From: Deltaproteobacteria bacterium | GTDB lineage: Bacteria > Myxococcota_A > Polyangia > Polyangiales > Polyangiaceae | DNA: 34,972 bases | Assembly: GCA_003235365.1 (NCBI GenBank) | Contig: QJWJ01000027.1 | Coordinates: 1-34,972, forward strand | Direction of reading: 5' to 3' | Shown: in pieces, positions 25,051-33,568 of the stretch | Layout of the letters: each line of letters starts with the position of its first letter | Position numbering within the stretch: position 1 is the first letter of the stretch | Translations under genes and position numbers: made by a program | Notes under the pieces: generated by a model | The model's database searches: none | What the model was told of the DNA's origin: nothing | Seen by the model: the letters and a program-made list of their open reading frames with translations, nothing else

Positions 25051-26069
25051 AGCAATCACTGCGACCATCCGGCAAGAGCCAAACGAAAAAGCGCGCGGAG
25101 ACCGCTGCGCGACCCAGGGACGGCTTCGAGTTCGCCGACCAATTGATCGGACCGGGTACGGCTCAGCGTATCGAAATCCCCGTCGCTCGGCTGCCGATTG
25201 GCAACTACGTGTCTTTGCCAGTCGTGGTCATCCACGGAGTCCGACCTGGCCCGGTCGTGTGGCTCAGCGCCGCCGTCCACGGAGACGAGCTCAACGGAGT
25301 CATCATCGTCGAAGAGCTCGTCTCGAAGTTGTCGCCAACGGAGATCAACGGCACGGTGTTGGCTGTACCGGTGGTGAACGCGTTCGGGCTCATCCAGGGT
25401 TCGCGCTACCTTCCCGACCGCCGAGACCTGAACCGATCCTTCCCCGGCTCGAAGCGCGGGTCGCTCGCGGGTCGGCTCGCATACCTCTTCGCGGAGCACG
25501 TGATTGGGCGCGCGCAAATGGGCATCGATTTCCACACGGGTTCCGGTGGACGAACCAACCTACCGCAGGTCCGCTGCAACCTGGACGACCCCAAGACTCG
25601 GTCCTTGGCACAAACGTTTGGAGCGCCTGTCGCACTGCACGCCGAGCTCCGGGACGGCTCGTTGCGCGCCCACGCCGCGAAGTTGGGCAAGCCGTGCCTC
25701 GTGTTCGAAGGCGGCGAGGCTGGTCGCCTCGACGATCACGCCATTCGAGTAGGAGTCGACGGAGCGCTTCGGTCCCTGGTCGCCGTCGACGTGTTGCCCT
25801 CGACGGACGTCGCCACCCCTGCTCCGACGCAGTTCTTCCGTTCCAGTTCCTGGCTACGAGCCAACCGCAGCGGCTTTTGCCGACTGGACGTCGAACTGGG
25901 AGACTGGGTCGAAGCCGGGGAAACGGTCGGTTCGATCATCAATCCAGCGATGACGAAACGCCACCAGATCAAAGCCCGCACGACCGGCGCCGTGATCAGC
26001 CGCGCCACCGAAGGGATCGTGACGGCGGGCGACGCGATCGTTCACGTTGCCGAGACGGATCCGGACTGA
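25047..26069 (+). CDS. Succinylglutamate desuccinylase/aspartoacylase (AstE-like) family hydrolase
   Basis: This 340-residue protein belongs to the M14-like AstE/AspA family. The zinc ligands are seen as H78 and E81 in VHGDE and H163 in DFHTGS; E221/E224 in FEGGE lie where the catalytic Glu is expected; RDLNRSFPG is the family's substrate-binding block. The C-terminal 80 residues look like a lipoyl/biotin-type beta hammerhead (VELGDWVEAGETVG, INPAMTKRHQIKARTTG), usual in this group. Family enzymes cleave amide bonds of N-acyl amino acids; a role in trimming glutamyl or other peptide tags fits the RimK context but is inferred. The start overlaps the protease stop by four bases. Confidence 0.87.
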   Translation: MKQSLRPSGKSQTKKRAETAARPRDGFEFADQLIGPGTAQRIEIPVARLPIGNYVSLPVVVIHGVRPGPVVWLSAAVHGDELNGVIIVEELVSKLSPTEINGTVLAVPVVNAFGLIQGSRYLPDRRDLNRSFPGSKRGSLAGRLAYLFAEHVIGRAQMGIDFHTGSGGRTNLPQVRCNLDDPKTRSLAQTFGAPVALHAELRDGSLRAHAAKLGKPCLVFEGGEAGRLDDHAIRVGVDGALRSLVAVDVLPSTDVATPAPTQFFRSSSWLRANRSGFCRLDVELGDWVEAGETVGSIINPAMTKRHQIKARTTGAVISRATEGIVTAGDAIVHVAETDPD

Positions 26070-26121
26070 CGACACGCGGTTCACACGAGCCGACACAGGG
26101 TTCGCTCGACCCACGGAACGG

Positions 26122-27504
26122 CTATCCAACGACGCCAGCCAGCGGCCCACTGCCATCGTCAGCCGCGCCGAAGGTGTCGACGTCTCCGCCAAACGCATTG
26201 ACGAGCGAGACCAACAGCCGGTGTGAACTCGACTTGCCTACGTCGAGCACCTGGCCCAATTGGAACCCCAAGTTGCGTCCGCCGAGGATCAGGTACTGCA
26301 TGTCGTCGGGTGAGTGACTGTGATTGGTCCCGCTCTCCACACCCCACACGATGACGGTGTTGTCGAGCATGGTGCCGTCCCCTTCTGCAATGCTCGCCAA
26401 GCGCCGCGTCAAGCTGGCAACGTGCCCGCCCCAGAAACGCGAGAAAACGCCGAAGGCCTCGCGTGTGGTCATCGTCTCCCCGCCGACCTTGACCTCGTTC
26501 GTGCTGCTGACGTGAGCCACCTCGTCATGCCAACTCGCACCGAATCCGAGCAGCCCCTCGTGGTGTCCACCGGAGAAACTGAACTGATACGTCGCCGAGC
26601 GCGTCACGTCGCAAGTAAACGCGTTGACGATCAGGTCGGCATTGATCTCCGCCCAGCGAGTGATCTTGCTCGCGTCGTTGAGCGACCGAGAGAAACCGCC
26701 CGTGTCCGGCTCCTGGCACGTGCCTCCAACCAGCGTCGGAAGCCCGCCCCCATCGCCCTGCAACGCGGCCAGCCCCTTCTGCAGCTCTTGCAGCGATTCG
26801 ACGTGTAACTCCAACCGCTCGCGCTCTTCCTGGCCCAAGAAGCGCTGCATGTAGCGCAATTCGTCGATGCTGACTTCGGTTACCAATCGATCGACGTCGG
26901 CCTCGACGCTGGGCATCGACGGCCCCGGTTCGGATACTGGCGCAGCTTCACCGCCGAAGGAAATGCCGTCGAAGATGTTGCGAAACGCGCGGCCCGGGTC
27001 GACCTCTGCCGCGACGGGTTGCCCCGACCCAGTGTACGAAATGACGTGACGATGGTCCGTACGACCGTCATCCACCGCGACGTGCACGCTGGCGCGGGGG
27101 GTTCCACCGCGAAAGTCGGTGTTCTGAAGCAAGTACTGATCGATCGACGGCCCGTCGGCAAAACGATTCGTATTGTTGTCGAAGCGAGCTCCAGTGAACA
27201 GCTGAACGATGCCCGCGATGTGGTGGTTGTCGTAGGACCACGAATGGTCGAGCCGCCGCATGAACAGCATTTCGCTCTCGAGCCCCACGAAGTCGGCAAG
27301 CGGCTCGCGCAGCGTGAAGTCGGTCCCCGCTCCTTCGGGCCACCACTCGGGCGGGTTCGAATCAGGAGTGAAGCACAGAACCATCCGCTTCGGGTTGGTA
27401 CTCTGGGCCTGCAAGTCGCGCTGGCGAAGGAACGGAGCGAGCAGCAGGCCCCCCAAGACCGACTTGAGCACCTCCCGGCGAGCCATCAGATTGCGCTTGA
27501 ACAC
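26122..27504 (-). CDS. DUF1552 domain protein
   Basis: This 460-residue protein matches DUF1552, a family of secreted proteins common in Planctomycetes and myxobacteria. It has a Tat-like start: R9/R10 in MARREVLKSVLGGLLLAPFL. Recognisable blocks are NPKRMVLCFTPDSNPPEWWP, DHSWSYDNHH, GGTPRASVHVAVD, and WGVESGTNHSHSPDDMQYLILGG written here only in part. The fold is probably related to sulfatase-like (DUF1501) exported proteins; the function is unknown. The GTG start at 27504 has AGAGGAG nine bases upstream; ATG 27486 is an alternative. It follows the DUF1592 gene by 24 bases and is probably co-transcribed and co-functional. Confidence 0.86.
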   Translation of the reverse strand: MFKRNLMARREVLKSVLGGLLLAPFLRQRDLQAQSTNPKRMVLCFTPDSNPPEWWPEGAGTDFTLREPLADFVGLESEMLFMRRLDHSWSYDNHHIAGIVQLFTGARFDNNTNRFADGPSIDQYLLQNTDFRGGTPRASVHVAVDDGRTDHRHVISYTGSGQPVAAEVDPGRAFRNIFDGISFGGEAAPVSEPGPSMPSVEADVDRLVTEVSIDELRYMQRFLGQEERERLELHVESLQELQKGLAALQGDGGGLPTLVGGTCQEPDTGGFSRSLNDASKITRWAEINADLIVNAFTCDVTRSATYQFSFSGGHHEGLLGFGASWHDEVAHVSSTNEVKVGGETMTTREAFGVFSRFWGGHVASLTRRLASIAEGDGTMLDNTVIVWGVESGTNHSHSPDDMQYLILGGRNLGFQLGQVLDVGKSSSHRLLVSLVNAFGGDVDTFGAADDGSGPLAGVVG

Positions 27505-27528
27505 TCTTTGGATCTCCTCTGGCCTCGT

Positions 27529-29457
27529 TTAGCGTTGGCGCGAATAGGTGCTGGCAGAGCTGAACAGGGCGGTCAGCATGTCACCCAGGCGTCCCGATTG
27601 CCTCAGTGCCGCATGCGCATCGACGATGGGCAACTGCCCCCGCGACGCTTCCCCTTGCCCGAAGTAGTAACGATAGGCCTGGCGAGCCATGCATTCACGG
27701 ACCAACTCGCTCTCGGCAAGTGCTTGGCTCAGATCGCCGAGTGTCGAGATGGGGCGGTTCACATCCGAGTCGGTCAACACGGCGTTGGTGTCGATGGGTT
27801 GAGAATCCCCCTGGGTAGTATCGACCGTGCGCGACCGCCCTGCGCCGTCGAATGCCTCCATCACGAAACCGATGTTGTCCGTCAACCGATGGCAGCCCGC
27901 GCACGATGGATCGGTTTGGTGGCGCTGGTACAGCTCTCGAGTCGTACGCGCCACCCCCAGTTGCTCCGTCTCCGACAGTGGCGGCGGTGTGAACCCAACC
28001 GGCAGCGTTATCTCCTGACAGAAGAACCGCTTCCGAACGAAGTTGCCACGCAACGTCGGTGACGTGAGGTAGGGCTTGGCGTGGTTCGCGAGCACCGACC
28101 CCAACGACAGCACGCCCGTGCGTGAACTCGCCACGGGTGCGCTGGGATCGGAGAGGTAGAATGCATCGAGCTGCGCGTCTACGGACGGCACTGAATCGAG
28201 CAACAACGCCGAAAACGAGCTCTCCGTGGTCCCCGTCGCGGCGAGGAACTGCTCCGTTTCGTCGGCCATGGCGGGCTTGATTCGGTCGAAGCCGGCAAAA
28301 CTGTCTTCGAACTTCTCCACTTGGTCGAAGTGATTCACTTCCAACCACTCCAGAAGAAACGCCTGCAATTGCCCGGAAGCCTCGGGCGATTGGACGATGG
28401 CCGCGACGTGTGCGGGTAGCGTCGCGGCGTTGGTGAGTTCTCCCGATGCGGCCGCGGTGAGCAGCGCGTCGGGCGGCGGACCACCCAGCAGACTGTACGA
28501 CAACAACGAGGCGACCTCGTAGTCCGTCATCTGAAGCGTCGGCTGGGTCTCTGCCTCGGGACCACCCATTTCGGTGCGGTACAGAAAGTTGGGCGAGTTG
28601 AGCATGCCTTGCACGATCGCCCGATAACCTGCAACCACGTCTCCCTGAGCGCTCCCCGTCTCGAACAACGCCTCGTAGCGAACCCCCTCCTCGTCGGTTA
28701 GCGGTCGACGAAACGCCCTCGCGCCGAGTGCGTCGATGAAGTCTGCCGCACACGAGGCCGACAAATCACACGACGTCAACCGGCTCAGCTGTTCGACGCT
28801 CAGCGACGTTGCAACGTCTTTGGCCGCGTCGAAGTAGTTGTCTGCCAAGTCGACGCGAACGAAATTGGTGCTGGAGAAGTTGGCGTAGATGCCGTTGCCC
28901 GACTCGGGAGCGAAGTCTTCCAGACTCGGCTCGACACCGACGAGTTCGAAAACGGAGCGCTGGTATTGCTCGTGGGTCAAGCGCCAGGTCCGCGCGCGCA
29001 GCTCGGGTGGTTCGGCCGGGGGAGCGGTGTACACCAGCACCGTGTCCTCGTCGCCGCCCGGGAGCGCGGGCGAGCCACTCGAGCTCACCGCGGGGGCCAC
29101 GCTCCCGCTTGGTGAAACCGAGGAACCGGATGGCTGGGTCGAGCCGATGACGGCACCCGTGGTCGCGTCCCGAAGGGTCCCGTCTTCATCAGCCACGCCG
29201 ACGACGTTGCCAAACTGGTCGGTCACGACACCGGTCTCGGGATCGAGGGTGGTACCCGGGGGCAGGCTCGGCGCGTCGTTGGCCGCCGCGGAGTCATCTG
29301 CACCCACGGCGCCGCTGCATGCGACGCTCCCAACACAGCTCGACAGTGCGATCGCGAGGTACGCGCTCAGCCTGCGGCGAGCGGCACGGCGCCCAGACCA
29401 TCGACGAGGTGCGGGTTGCTCCGAAGATGCTCCAATCGGGACCGGCCGTTTACCCAT
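27529..29457 (-). CDS. DUF1592/DUF1588/DUF1585-type lipoprotein with a heme-binding motif
   Basis: This 642-residue protein has an Arg-rich N-terminus and a hydrophobic segment with two candidate lipobox Cys (LSSC, Cys41; SVAC, Cys47). A Ser/Gly/Pro linker follows. The planctomycete-type DUF series comes next, in the usual order: DUF1587-like (LTHEQYQRSVFELVG), DUF1595-like (ARAFRRPLTDEE), DUF1592 (MLNSPNFLYRTEM), DUF1588 (GVLSLGSVLANHAKP) and DUF1585 near the end. CAGCH at 519-523 is a c-type heme attachment motif, so it is probably a surface or periplasmic cytochrome. It is the first of a two-gene operon with the DUF1552 protein. The pair is widespread but its substrate is unknown. Confidence 0.88.
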   Translation of the reverse strand: MGKRPVPIGASSEQPAPRRWSGRRAARRRLSAYLAIALSSCVGSVACSGAVGADDSAAANDAPSLPPGTTLDPETGVVTDQFGNVVGVADEDGTLRDATTGAVIGSTQPSGSSVSPSGSVAPAVSSSGSPALPGGDEDTVLVYTAPPAEPPELRARTWRLTHEQYQRSVFELVGVEPSLEDFAPESGNGIYANFSSTNFVRVDLADNYFDAAKDVATSLSVEQLSRLTSCDLSASCAADFIDALGARAFRRPLTDEEGVRYEALFETGSAQGDVVAGYRAIVQGMLNSPNFLYRTEMGGPEAETQPTLQMTDYEVASLLSYSLLGGPPPDALLTAAASGELTNAATLPAHVAAIVQSPEASGQLQAFLLEWLEVNHFDQVEKFEDSFAGFDRIKPAMADETEQFLAATGTTESSFSALLLDSVPSVDAQLDAFYLSDPSAPVASSRTGVLSLGSVLANHAKPYLTSPTLRGNFVRKRFFCQEITLPVGFTPPPLSETEQLGVARTTRELYQRHQTDPSCAGCHRLTDNIGFVMEAFDGAGRSRTVDTTQGDSQPIDTNAVLTDSDVNRPISTLGDLSQALAESELVRECMARQAYRYYFGQGEASRGQLPIVDAHAALRQSGRLGDMLTALFSSASTYSRQR

Positions 29458-30084
29458 GATCTACAACCACTGATGACGCGATGAGCCACTGACGTCACTC
29501 GTTCGCGGAGCGACTCCAAGGTCTATATGCTCGAAACTCGAGAGGACATGTGCTTCTCGCGTTTCCGGCGCGTGTTTACGCTTCGGGCGAAGACATCCGG
29601 TGCGGCGGCAACCCGTGGTTTCGCGGTTTGGTGAAAAACCCCGTCGTCCCATCGATTGCCCGAGCCGAGCGACGACGAAACGTGCGAAGTCCACGCCGAA
29701 CCAGCCAAATCGGGACAGGATCACCCGAGCGCCCGCGCGCGGGTATCGGAGCCTTCCGTGCGGTTGCACGAAGGCGCGAACTCCTTCACAACGGCCCCAT
29801 CACGTTGCGGTGGGCCATCCGGGCCAACACCGACTCCGAAAACGAGCCGCTACTGGTGTAAAAGCAGGCCCACTTCAAATCAGACGCACCTCGCGGTGCA
29901 TCAAGTCACGATGGCGAGCTCCCCTCGAATTGGTACCCAGCAACCCGGACGGTGCGTCCAGCGAGCGGCGCACGGCGCGCAGCGCTCAGGGTACCGACCC
30001 CCCGCAGAGCCGGCGCACGACCCGCTCACGCGAAGCACGCAACGTGTTGATGTTCGCGACCTGCGTTGCGCACGCCGGGCAGCC
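29458..30084. other. Long divergent intergenic region
   Basis: These 627 bases lie between the DUF1592 gene (leftward) and the GH53 gene (rightward). The frame of the GH53 gene stays open to 29656, but the residues are Arg/Ser/His-rich and lack the linker or signal features expected, so this part is read as non-coding. The palindrome TGACGTCA occurs near 29490. No terminator or clear promoter was identified. Confidence 0.4.
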
Positions 30085-31566
30085 GTGCCCTTGCCCGTCA
30101 CACTTCGTCATGTCCCCGCATTCATGGCGGCCGCAGCGCTCGCGATCGCGACCGGGTGTGCCGAAAACGATACGCAGAGCGACGATTCCTCACTCACCAC
30201 GACGCCAAGCGGCGGCGAAACGAGCGTCCAGTCAGCGTCACCGTCTTCTCCAACGCCCTCGAGCACACGGCCCTCGCCGGGCGATGACGGCTCCACCCCT
30301 GATTCGACGCTCGACGTCGTGCCAGAGCCCACGACGACCAGCGCGACACCATCGCCAGACTCACCGGGATCCTCGGGTTCGGCGAGCGAAACGCCCTTGC
30401 CGACCTCCACCGATCCAGAGGGCCCCGGTGGAGCCGCGGGAACACCTCAATCCGTCAGTGCCGGCGGCAATGCCGGCGAGGGCTCGGGGGGCGCCGGCAA
30501 CGAATCGAACGCTGGAGGCCGGAGCGCAACCGGTGAACATTTCGAACCAGCATTCATCCTCGGGGCAGACATCTCGAGCGTGCCCGAAGCCGAAGACAAC
30601 GGCACGACGTACCGCGACACCGACGGGCAGGAGGCAGAACTGCTGTCGATCTTGGCCAACCACGGGTTCAACTACATCCGCCTGCGCACCTTCGTCGACC
30701 CGATGGCGCCTTACGGGTACGCGGCGGGTACGGGTGATTGCCAGCAGAAACGCGAAGCTTACAACGACCGCGACCACACCGTGGCACACGCTGAGCGGAT
30801 CAAGGCAGCCGGCCTCGGTTTCCTGTTGGATTTTCACTACAGCGACACTTGGGCTGACCCCGCGAAGCAAGTCATGCCTGAAGCCTGGCGTGACATCAGC
30901 GACATCGACGGCCTGGCTGACGCCGTTTACGAGTACACCCACGACGTATTGGACGCTCTCGATGCCGCAAACGCGCTTCCCGACATGGTTCAGGTGGGCA
31001 ACGAGATAACACCTGGGATGATGGTGCACGTTCCGACGGCCAACACGGATTGTTGGGGCAACAATTCGACTGGCGCCCCCCTTGGCGGAAGCATCTCCAA
31101 CTGGGACAACCTGGCCACCTTGCTCAAAGCCGGGATCAGGGCGGTCCGAGACGTCGACCCTGCAATCAAGGTGATGCTTCACGTCGAGTCGACCGACGAT
31201 CTCAACGGCACGCGCAACTGGGTGCGCAACGCCGTCGACCGCGGCGTCGAATTCGACGTGCTCGGCCTGTCTTGCTACTCGAAGTGGCAAGGTCCGCCTT
31301 CTGTCTGGGAGAACACCTTCACGACGCTCGCCAGGGAATATCCCGAGCTGTCTTTTGCAATCGCCGAGTACAACCCCGAGCGACGCGAAGCCAACCGCAT
31401 CATGCGCGACCTGCCCGACGGGCGCGGTCTCGGAACGTTCTTCTGGGAACCGACGCAATCCGGCGAGTGGGGGGAATCGATGTTCGACTGGAACGGCAAT
31501 GTTCAGTCGGCGCGCGCTGCTGACTTCGCCGAATACGACGCGATCGCGGATGAGTACGGCCTATGA
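30085..31566 (+). CDS. Arabinogalactan endo-beta-1,4-galactanase, GH53, lipoprotein
   Basis: This 493-residue protein has a signal peptide with ATGC (Cys25) and a Ser/Thr/Pro/Gly-rich linker to about residue 150. A GH53 TIM barrel fills the rest, from FILGADISSVPEAE to the C-terminus. Landmarks are YIRLRTFVDP, LLDFHYSDTWADPAKQ, VQVGNEITPG with E307 as acid/base, and FAIAEYNPE with E428 as nucleophile. GH53 enzymes cut beta-1,4-galactan, the side chains of type I rhamnogalacturonan, so it complements the pectate lyase. The start is placed at GTG 30085, which gives a normal signal peptide; ATG 30124 and TTG 30091 are options, and an open frame reaches back to 29656. Confidence 0.9.
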   Translation: MPLPVTLRHVPAFMAAAALAIATGCAENDTQSDDSSLTTTPSGGETSVQSASPSSPTPSSTRPSPGDDGSTPDSTLDVVPEPTTTSATPSPDSPGSSGSASETPLPTSTDPEGPGGAAGTPQSVSAGGNAGEGSGGAGNESNAGGRSATGEHFEPAFILGADISSVPEAEDNGTTYRDTDGQEAELLSILANHGFNYIRLRTFVDPMAPYGYAAGTGDCQQKREAYNDRDHTVAHAERIKAAGLGFLLDFHYSDTWADPAKQVMPEAWRDISDIDGLADAVYEYTHDVLDALDAANALPDMVQVGNEITPGMMVHVPTANTDCWGNNSTGAPLGGSISNWDNLATLLKAGIRAVRDVDPAIKVMLHVESTDDLNGTRNWVRNAVDRGVEFDVLGLSCYSKWQGPPSVWENTFTTLAREYPELSFAIAEYNPERREANRIMRDLPDGRGLGTFFWEPTQSGEWGESMFDWNGNVQSARAADFAEYDAIADEYGL

Positions 31567-31599
31567 TTGGCGGGGGTGACCTACCTCAGCCAGTGACTT

Positions 31600-33264
31600 T
31601 CAATCGATGCACATGTTCACCGTACCACCGGTGACGTCGTTCGCACGATTGCCTCGATCGCCCAGCTCACACCAGGCCTCCGACAACGTCGCGCCCTGCA
31701 GGGTGATGTTCTGAAGCAATACGTTCGACGACGGTTCGTAGCGCCCGCTGTTCGTGTTGTCGGTGTCGTTGCTCAGAAGGATCCTGCCGTTGCTCACGAC
31801 CCCGGACTCTGCAGCGATCACGGTATTGTAGCAATTCTGAAGCAAAATCGCGTCGTTACCCGTATCAGCAAGATCGATGCGATCGATCGTCAATCCACCA
31901 CTTCCCGACACCGAGAAGATGCCTCGCCCACCGTCACGCGCGTAAACCTCCCCCACGTGGATGTTCCCTTCGGGGAAGTTCCCGCTGCCGTCGTTGCCGT
32001 TGTCGTTGGCGACACGAAAGGCGGCATATCCCGTACCGATGTGAGCACAGTTCTCGCAATGCACGGCTCCGACCTCCGCGTCGTAGGTGTTGTTGAGGAT
32101 CAAGCCACAGTTGCCCGTGTTGCGCCCCTCGACGCGACCGATGCGCAAACCTTCCACGCCGTAGGTTTCGACTCCGTGCCCCCCCGTGCCATCGACGGAC
32201 ACGTAGTCCAACGTGATGTTCGAGATGCGATCGAATCCGCGGGCGTTGTTGTCGATTCGGATCCCCAAACCGGAGTTGTCGACGTTCATCTCGAGAATGA
32301 TTTCTCCCAGATGAACGTTGCTCACGTCACGCATGAAGATCCCATATTGTGCATTGCCGGTGAGATGGGCATGGGGGATGTCGATGTTCTGCCGATCGCG
32401 AGCATAAAGCGGGGACCTGTCGGAGCCCGAGGCCGTACCGGTGACGTCGATGGTCCCGCAAATGTTGAGCACCATGTCGCTCGGCATCTTCAACTGAGCC
32501 GACGCATCGATCGCCCCGTCACCTTGCACGAGAATGCTCTCCTTGTCGGTCCTGCCCGCAGACAGCGCCCCGTAGGCCGCGCCCAGGGCGGAAGCCAAGT
32601 CAGAGAACGAGCCGGCACTTGACACGGTCCAGTCGCTCCCGCCTCCCTGCACGACGACGTCGTAGCCGTCCGTGCTGCCGTCGCAGGGGTACGCGTCGGC
32701 CAGCGCACTCCTCGTATCGGGTGAACTGCCGCCCGTCCCGCCACCGGAGGCGGTCCATCCACCACTGCTCGTGACCGCGGACTCTCCCGCCATTCCACCG
32801 GAACCCGGCGCTGGCGTCGCCCCAGCGCCGCCAGAAGCGTCTCCGTTGCGCGGCGTTCCTCCCGCGCCGTCCTCAGTGCGACGTCCACCACTGCCGCCTG
32901 CCGCAACGCCGGTATTCTCGCCAGCGGGAGCCACCGAACCCGTTCCGCCTGCACCAGCGCCGGTTGGCGCCGTCGATGCGGTCGCCCTGGGGAGACTGGG
33001 GCTGACGGGAACGCTCCCGTCATCTTCGCCACCTGACGTTGCGCTTGCCACACCCTCAGAACTTGACGCCACACCGGGTGCCGGCTCGACGTTACCACCC
33101 GTGGTCGCGTCCGGAACGCCATCCAACGGTTGCCCTGACCCCCGCTCGTCCACAGCACAGGCGCACAAGCCCCACACCCATGCCACGCAAACCCCCGACG
33201 TCAACCGGAGACGGCCACGACCGAGGGGCCTCTTCAATCGGGACTGGACCTCACCGCGCTGCAT
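31600..33264 (-). CDS. Secreted beta-helix lipoprotein, pectin-lyase-like fold
   Basis: The protein (554 aa from ATG 33264) has an Arg-rich start and a lipobox-like LCAC (Cys36), a very long Gly/Ser/Thr/Pro linker (about 40-195) and a right-handed beta-helix domain. Repeated strand-turn units such as ILNNTYDAEVGAVHC, GIFSVSGSGGLTIDRI and DAILLQNCYNTVI are typical of pectate lyase, rhamnogalacturonase and epimerase folds, but no family-specific catalytic motif was recognised. ATG 33264 is preferred over ATG 33270 because AAGGAG lies eight bases before it. It converges with the GH53 gene. A LacI-type palindrome 135 bases upstream suggests sugar-responsive control. Confidence 0.8.
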   Translation of the reverse strand: MQRGEVQSRLKRPLGRGRLRLTSGVCVAWVWGLCACAVDERGSGQPLDGVPDATTGGNVEPAPGVASSSEGVASATSGGEDDGSVPVSPSLPRATASTAPTGAGAGGTGSVAPAGENTGVAAGGSGGRRTEDGAGGTPRNGDASGGAGATPAPGSGGMAGESAVTSSGGWTASGGGTGGSSPDTRSALADAYPCDGSTDGYDVVVQGGGSDWTVSSAGSFSDLASALGAAYGALSAGRTDKESILVQGDGAIDASAQLKMPSDMVLNICGTIDVTGTASGSDRSPLYARDRQNIDIPHAHLTGNAQYGIFMRDVSNVHLGEIILEMNVDNSGLGIRIDNNARGFDRISNITLDYVSVDGTGGHGVETYGVEGLRIGRVEGRNTGNCGLILNNTYDAEVGAVHCENCAHIGTGYAAFRVANDNGNDGSGNFPEGNIHVGEVYARDGGRGIFSVSGSGGLTIDRIDLADTGNDAILLQNCYNTVIAAESGVVSNGRILLSNDTDNTNSGRYEPSSNVLLQNITLQGATLSEAWCELGDRGNRANDVTGGTVNMCID

Positions 33265-33398
33265 GCTCATCGCTCCTTCGGCTTATCGAATGAGCAATAC
33301 CCCGATCGTAACCATTTCGCAAAGCGCGGGACTCGGCGCGCGTTCTCCCCAACGAGCGGGAAGCTCTTGATTGGCTCGAGTCGGTTCGAGAACCCTGT

Positions 33399-33410
33399 GG
33401 AAGCGCTTCC
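33399..33410. promoter_or_regulatory. LacI-family-type operator palindrome
   Basis: TGTGGAAGCGCTTCCGTC contains the 12-base perfect palindrome GGAAGCGCTTCC with a central CG. LacI/GalR-family repressors of sugar genes often bind sites of the type TGGAAnCGnTTCCA, so this is a good candidate operator. It lies 135 bases before the ATG of the beta-helix lipoprotein and downstream of the preceding gene's terminator, hence in the promoter region of the former. The regulator is not in the window. Confidence 0.55.
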
Positions 33411-33474
33411 GTCAAGAAACCCGCAGGGGTGCCGATGCACGCGGTACGTCTCCCGGCAAGGTGCGGAGACGCAG

Positions 33475-33510
33475 AAAAAGCCGAAGCCCATTCGGACTTC
33501 GGCCTTTCTT
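33475..33510 (-). terminator. Rho-independent terminator of the rightmost gene
   Basis: GCCGAAG (33480-33486) and CTTCGGC (33497-33503) form a perfect seven-base stem, with possible CC/GG pairs inside. AAAAA lies on one side and a CTTTCTTT tract on the other. Read on the reverse strand it is a stem followed by a T-run, about 60 bases after the stop of the 33569 gene; the structure could also work in the other direction. Confidence 0.8.
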
Positions 33511-33568
33511 TCTGTCTACGCGAGGCTCTGGAGCCTCACCGCCAGCAGCGCCGGTTAGGCCGCTTCGA

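Larger units (their letters stand above)
33265..33568. other. Intergenic region with operator-like palindrome and terminator
   Basis: Both flanking genes run leftward, so this 304-base region holds the end of the upstream gene's transcript and the promoter of the beta-helix lipoprotein. It contains a strong terminator (33475-33510), a second inverted repeat GAGGCTC-TG-GAGCCTC (33522-33537) just past the upstream stop codon, and the palindrome at 33399-33410. Confidence 0.6.

Noticed and set aside
24971..26317. 448-codon open frame on the forward strand
   Set aside because: It is a shifted frame of the AstE-like gene, full of Arg/Pro, and the zinc-binding motifs are in the other frame.
27019..28062. 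347-codon open frame on the forward strand
   Set aside because: Antisense to the DUF1552 and DUF1592 genes, which both match known families.
29656..30084. Longer N-terminus for the GH53 protein
   Set aside because: It would place about 140 polar residues before a clear lipoprotein signal peptide, which must be near the N-terminus.
30361..31458. 365-codon open frame on the reverse strand
   Set aside because: Antisense to the GH53 barrel, whose catalytic motifs are intact on the forward strand.
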